Shown in pieces: positions 60,047 through 64,000 of a stretch of 64,000 nucleotides of DNA. Position 1 is the first letter of the stretch, and every line of letters starts with the position of its first letter. A program made the translations under genes and the position numbers. The notes below the pieces were generated by a model. The model ran no database searches, was not told the origin of the DNA, and worked only from the letters and a program-made list of their open reading frames with translations. Origin of the DNA: Trichinella spiralis (Eukaryota > Nematoda > Enoplea > Trichinellida > Trichinellidae); the NCBI GenBank assembly GCA_000181795.3, contig CM012954.1, positions 5,041,374 through 5,105,373 on the forward strand, given 5' to 3'.

Positions 60047-63000
60047 TTGCGTGTTTTTTCTTTAACATCTCAAAAAAAGCGTACTTCTCGTCTGGATACG
60101 GGTTTCAAAAATGGCCAAGCGTCGGGATGTTCAACCAGTCGACTGATGCAAGTGTTGCAACGGGATTCGACGTCCGACTGCTGTTCGACCCTTTGTTTTT
60201 TATCAATTGTGGTGCGCTTTTTCAAACGGCCATTGTTTTTCGGTTTTCTTTTTTGAGTCAAACCATTCGAATCGCAATTTCCAGCCGATTGTACTGTAAT
60301 TCCATTGGGACTAGAAAAGAGAGAAAATTCACAAATAATATCTCTACATGATGTTCATTATCATCAAAAAAAATTACCTTTTAGCGATGAAAGATGAAGA
60401 AGCAAATGGTGGAGATATGTAGCCGCGCAATGGACGTCCAGATCTGGACAATTTCAGTTGGGAATTTTTACCATTGACGCCGTTCGGAATTTGCGGTTTG
60501 CAATTTTTACAAAGCCAACTGGCGACTGCAATTTCCGACTTTTTCACTCCCACGCACCGAGTGTGAAACGACAAAGCGCAATTGGAGCAATGAATCCGTT
60601 GTTTGATGTGTCGAATGACGGTAGTACAATTGGAACATATTGAAAAAGTATCGCTGAAAATTAAAAAAAAATTTCACATTTAAATTCTCCCCACTGTTGT
60701 TGTTGTTGTTTACCTTTTTTGAACTTCTTTCTCCTGCTCTTGGTGATTTCGTCTTCCTTCTTCCACTTCGACTTCGACTTCCATTTCCATTTCCGTTTCG
60801 TCAAGTTCAGCTTCAGTTTGAGCTTCAACGCCGCCAGCCGTCGTCGTTTTCTTTCCATTCCAATCTTGCTGTTTTTTGCACAAAAAACATATCCAACCTT
60901 CGGTCGGTAATGTCGACAAAGACGGCTTCGAACAGCCCAAGTGAACCGCGCGGCCGCAGTCGTTGCAGACGGCCAAATTGTTCATGTCGCCCTTGCGACG
61001 GCACTTGCGGCAACGCATGTTCAAAATCGACTTGCGCCAAGTCAACTGTTTGTCCAAAGTCAGCAAGTGCAAATGCAACGACGAATACGAGGCGCAATTG
61101 TCCAACGACTGTTTCCACAAATTCAGGCAAGTCAATTCTGGGGAAAATTATTTGAATATAAAATTCAACAACAATTTTTCAACGCACACACACACAAAAA
61201 AAAATTACTTTCCGCCGAATCGATCGTCGACTGGCCGTCGACAGAACTGCTGCTGCATTGGACAGCCGAATCGTCTGCAGAGGTCGTAGTTGTCGGGACG
61301 CAGTTATGATGATTAGGCGCGGTCAACTTCTTCACCGGACGAGTTGAGAAATTTTCCATAAATTTACAATCGACCGTGTCGACCAGTTCGACCAACAGTC
61401 GCGCCAGACAATTCGCCGACAGTCGCCGTCCACCGCCACCGCCGCCGCCGCCGTCGGTGTTGTCGTCGTCTTTGTCTTCCAATTGTTCGCGCCAACGTTG
61501 CCGATCGGCCAACTGGAAATCGAATTGTGATGAAAAACAGAAACAAAAAAAAGAAGAAAAAAATCCATCTCACCGGCGCCACCTGCATGCGACTGTAGAA
61601 AAGACGATTTTCAAAGTCGAGCAACGACAGACGAAACGCCCGCTCGACGACCAGTTCCGAGTCGACTGGCGGCTCGACCGTCAAAGCGGTCGGCGGTTCG
61701 GACTGGCCGTTGCTGAGCGTGTCGTCGAACGAGGCGAACATTTGCACCAGTTGACCTTTGAACAGCAACAAATTGGCCGCCAGCTCGGCTTCGCGCTCGC
61801 CGCGCCGATTCAAACTGCGCAACAAAGCGTTCAGAGTGTCCAAATCGTGAAACAGGTGCCAGCAGGGTTCGGGAGTCGGCTGGTCGACGTTGGGGGCGGC
61901 GCCACCGGCGCCAACGTCGACGGTGGTCTCGACGAGCACAGCGCCGACCGAACGAACAAAGTAGTAGCGACGGCAGTTACGGTCCTGGCCGAGCAGACAC
62001 ATGCCGACGGTGGACTGGAGTTCGAACAGGTCGAACAACGCGCTGCGGTAGAGCTGGTTGAACAGGTGGCGCCGCAGCTTGCGCACCAGCTCCACCTGGT
62101 CGGCGGTTTGCAGTTCGTCGAGTCGAGCCGACGTCAACGTTTCGACGAAATCGCTCAAATCCACATCGTCGCTCAGCGGACGGTCGACAAACGACTGGAA
62201 TCTCTTCAACAAGCTGCTCAACTGATGCTGTTCCTCTTCGACCACTTCGACCTGCTGCTGGTGCTTGGAATTTGCCGCCGCCGCTCGTGATCGTTCACCG
62301 CAGCGCAGGGTCGATTTCAAAAAGCAAATCATTTCACGTTCGACGCCACCGTTAGGCATCTTCTGACGTAGCAAGTCGAATCGAATCGACCGCACCCGTT
62401 CGTTGCTGTTGTCCAACAACTGGCGGAACAGTTGAAAAGTCAGCAACTGGTCGCGCAATACCAACAACAAATCCAGACGGTCATCCGGCTTCAAGTCGTA
62501 AATTGAAATTTGCCTCAAACTGGAGATCAGTTCGGGTCGTTGGATGGCAAAATTGAAAGCCTGGTCGTCGTAACTTTTGAAACTGCCGCGGTGCATTGCC
62601 CGAAAACGACCATTGCGACTACCCGTGAAATGACCGCTCGATTCGAAATAAATACGCACCACTTCGGACAACGTGTAACCGTCGATGGGCAAGCGATAAA
62701 CACTGACGCCTGGGAGAAGAAGAAAAAACAATTATTACATCGCTAAACTGCAGCATTTCATACCGTGGGTATTGCGCATCTCTTTGAACGTCTCTGTCGC
62801 TTTTTCCATTTTGGGCAAATAAAATTTGTATTCAATTTCAGCACTGTCCAGCGTTGCGGTTTCTTCACTTTTCAAAAGTTTCACATCATCACCATCCTCT
62901 TCGCACTGACGTTCGAAAACAACAGTCAACAAGTAGCACAACAGTTCGGCAAAAATCCCCTCCGGATCCGAGTCCAACGTCGCCTTGTACAACATCGACA

Positions 63001-63993
63001 ACGAAACCCCTTCGGGAAAATAGTCCCTCAGTTGGATTCGATTGCCGTGCTGGTGCAAAAAATCCAACAACGACAAATAGTCGCCAAAACGAGCCGGCGA
63101 GACGTGCTTGGGCAAATTCACCGCAGTCAAAGTGGGAAATTCGACCTGATCGTCGTCGTTCAACAGCAACAAATCGTCCCGCACTTTGCGGCATTTGGGA
63201 TTATTTTTCCGCTGACGCTTTTTATTCTCCTTCTTCTGCAGACGACACTTGAACAAATTAACACCAATTAAAAAAAATTCCAAAATCCAATCCAATCCAA
63301 TCCAATCTTACTTGCTCTTTTGCTTTCTTTATCAAAGCTCGAATATTACGAACGTCCATTTCGGTCACTGCCAAACCTTTCGACAAACGCTCTTTGAGTT
63401 CGGCTCCAATGTCAACTTGATATCTGTCCACCTCGATCCACATGAGAGACAATGCTCTGTGCTGCTTTGCACTATTGTCTTCACCCAAATCTTCGGCATC
63501 GTCCTCCGATTCGTCACTCTCACTTGGCGCCTGCCGTTCGTTGCAACTCTTGTAAACTGACAAATCTGGCAACGGACCGCCGTATATTTTATCCCACTCC
63601 AATTTTGCAACCTCATGTCGCTCTGCGATATCATCCTGAAAACAATTTCAAATTGTAATCGAATTATCTCACTTATTTAATGAAATGAAAAAAAAAGAAA
63701 AAAAACATCGAAAAATTTCACATTTCTCGCTCACCTTCACAACCCAAATATTCTCCTGAGAAGTGCAACAATAAGCACGCAAAAGTGCATAACATTCTTC
63801 TTTGGAAAGAGGTTTTTTCCGACTAAACAAAAAAAATAAATAATAATCAACAATTCGAAAAGTATCGACTTACAAAACTTTCGATTCATCGACACAACAC
63901 AACAAAGTATTTCCAGTTAAACTTTCATTAGCCGCATCGTCGATATTGTCAATGCTAAATTCGACAACATAAACCGCTCCAGTCCCTTTAGCA
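59741..63993 (-). CDS. ACF1/BAZ1A-type subunit of an ISWI chromatin remodeller (N-terminus outside the window)
   Basis: Ten exons, 63874-63993, 63735-63822, 63312-63635, 62764-63247, 61574-62709, 61209-61512, 60714-61137, 60378-60653, 60085-60310 and 59741-60010, join in frame to 1216 residues; introns are only 51-99 bp. In order: a DDT domain near 225-290 (SPARFGDYLSLLDFL), WHIM-type segments (GYTLSEVVRIY; GQDRNCRRYYFVRS, as GRDRMYRRYW in BAZ1A), the WRKSILNMRCRKCRRKGDMN segment leading into PHD finger 1 (C4HC3, ending CFLC), PHD finger 2 (CSNC, HCSNC, FHTRC, WLCKNC) and a C-terminal bromodomain (PDYYDVIEQPMDL, FSNCRQYN with the acetyl-lysine Asn). ACF1 binds ISWI and helps space nucleosomes. 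Two PHD fingers resemble insect Acf1 more than human BAZ1A, which has one. The WAC domain should lie beyond the right edge. Confidence 0.92.
60016..60043. repeat. (TA)n microsatellite in the last intron of the ACF1-type gene
   Basis: About 14 TA units fill roughly a third of the 74-bp last intron, directly next to the acceptor of the bromodomain exon. Length changes here could affect splicing of the last exon. Confidence 0.8.
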
Positions 63994-64000
63994 CTGAAAA

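Noticed and set aside
61376..62290. Plus-strand frame of 304 codons.
   Set aside because: It is the antisense shadow of the GC-rich ACF1 exons, whose domains and splice phases are clear on the minus strand.

Overview
The window is nuclear DNA from an invertebrate animal. Protein-coding exons are separated by GT-AG introns. The exons recognised belong to animal families: a fork head/FoxA transcription factor, a PIM-type kinase, GPATCH3, an ACF1/BAZ1A chromatin-remodelling subunit, CSPG repeats and a Shisa/WBP1-like membrane adaptor. The sequence is AT-rich. Introns inside the compact genes are very short (about 50-100 bp in the ACF1 gene), whereas the gene-poor stretches are long and full of tri- and tetranucleotide microsatellites. 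I cannot name the phylum from sequence alone.

Layout. 0-9 kb: the edge of a 40-bp tandem array, one exon with CSPG repeats (minus strand), two further minus-strand exon candidates, and a decayed array of about 61-bp units near 8.4-8.9 kb. 9-13.6 kb: no gene seen. 13.7-15.7 kb (perhaps reaching 24.3 kb): a PIM-like Ser/Thr kinase on the minus strand with a long Ser-rich tail and two possible first exons. A CpG-rich island at 16.2-17.0 kb and a microsatellite-rich stretch lie between those first exons. 24.6-26.7 kb: scattered exons of one or more unidentified minus-strand genes. 28.1-30.0 kb: GPATCH3 (minus strand). 30.2-30.9 kb: a frameshifted pseudogene of a Cys-containing invertebrate multigene family. 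32.0-32.7 kb: two exon candidates of an unknown gene. 33-41.7 kb: no recognisable gene, but several GC-richer islands. 41.8-43.7 kb: FoxA (minus strand), followed upstream by a GC-rich probable promoter at 44.2-44.45 kb. 45-56 kb: mostly empty, with one decayed ORF and one GC-rich ORF island. 56.4-56.9 kb: a small two-exon candidate. 58.45-59.19 kb: a three-exon Shisa-like (STMC6-type) gene on the plus strand. It converges on the ACF1/BAZ1A-type gene (minus strand, 59.74 kb to beyond the right edge).

The genes do not form a pathway. FoxA is a developmental regulator, ACF1 is the non-catalytic subunit of an ISWI remodeller, PIM is a survival and growth kinase, and GPATCH3 is a G-patch nuclear protein. 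The exon models for PIM exons 2-4, FoxA, GPATCH3, the STMC6 gene and ACF1 were built by eye. In each, splice phases are consistent and the reading frame stays open. I did not find a clear new multi-gene system. The most interesting leads are the unidentified exon sets, the dual PIM first exons, the decayed 61-bp satellite and the islands around FoxA.
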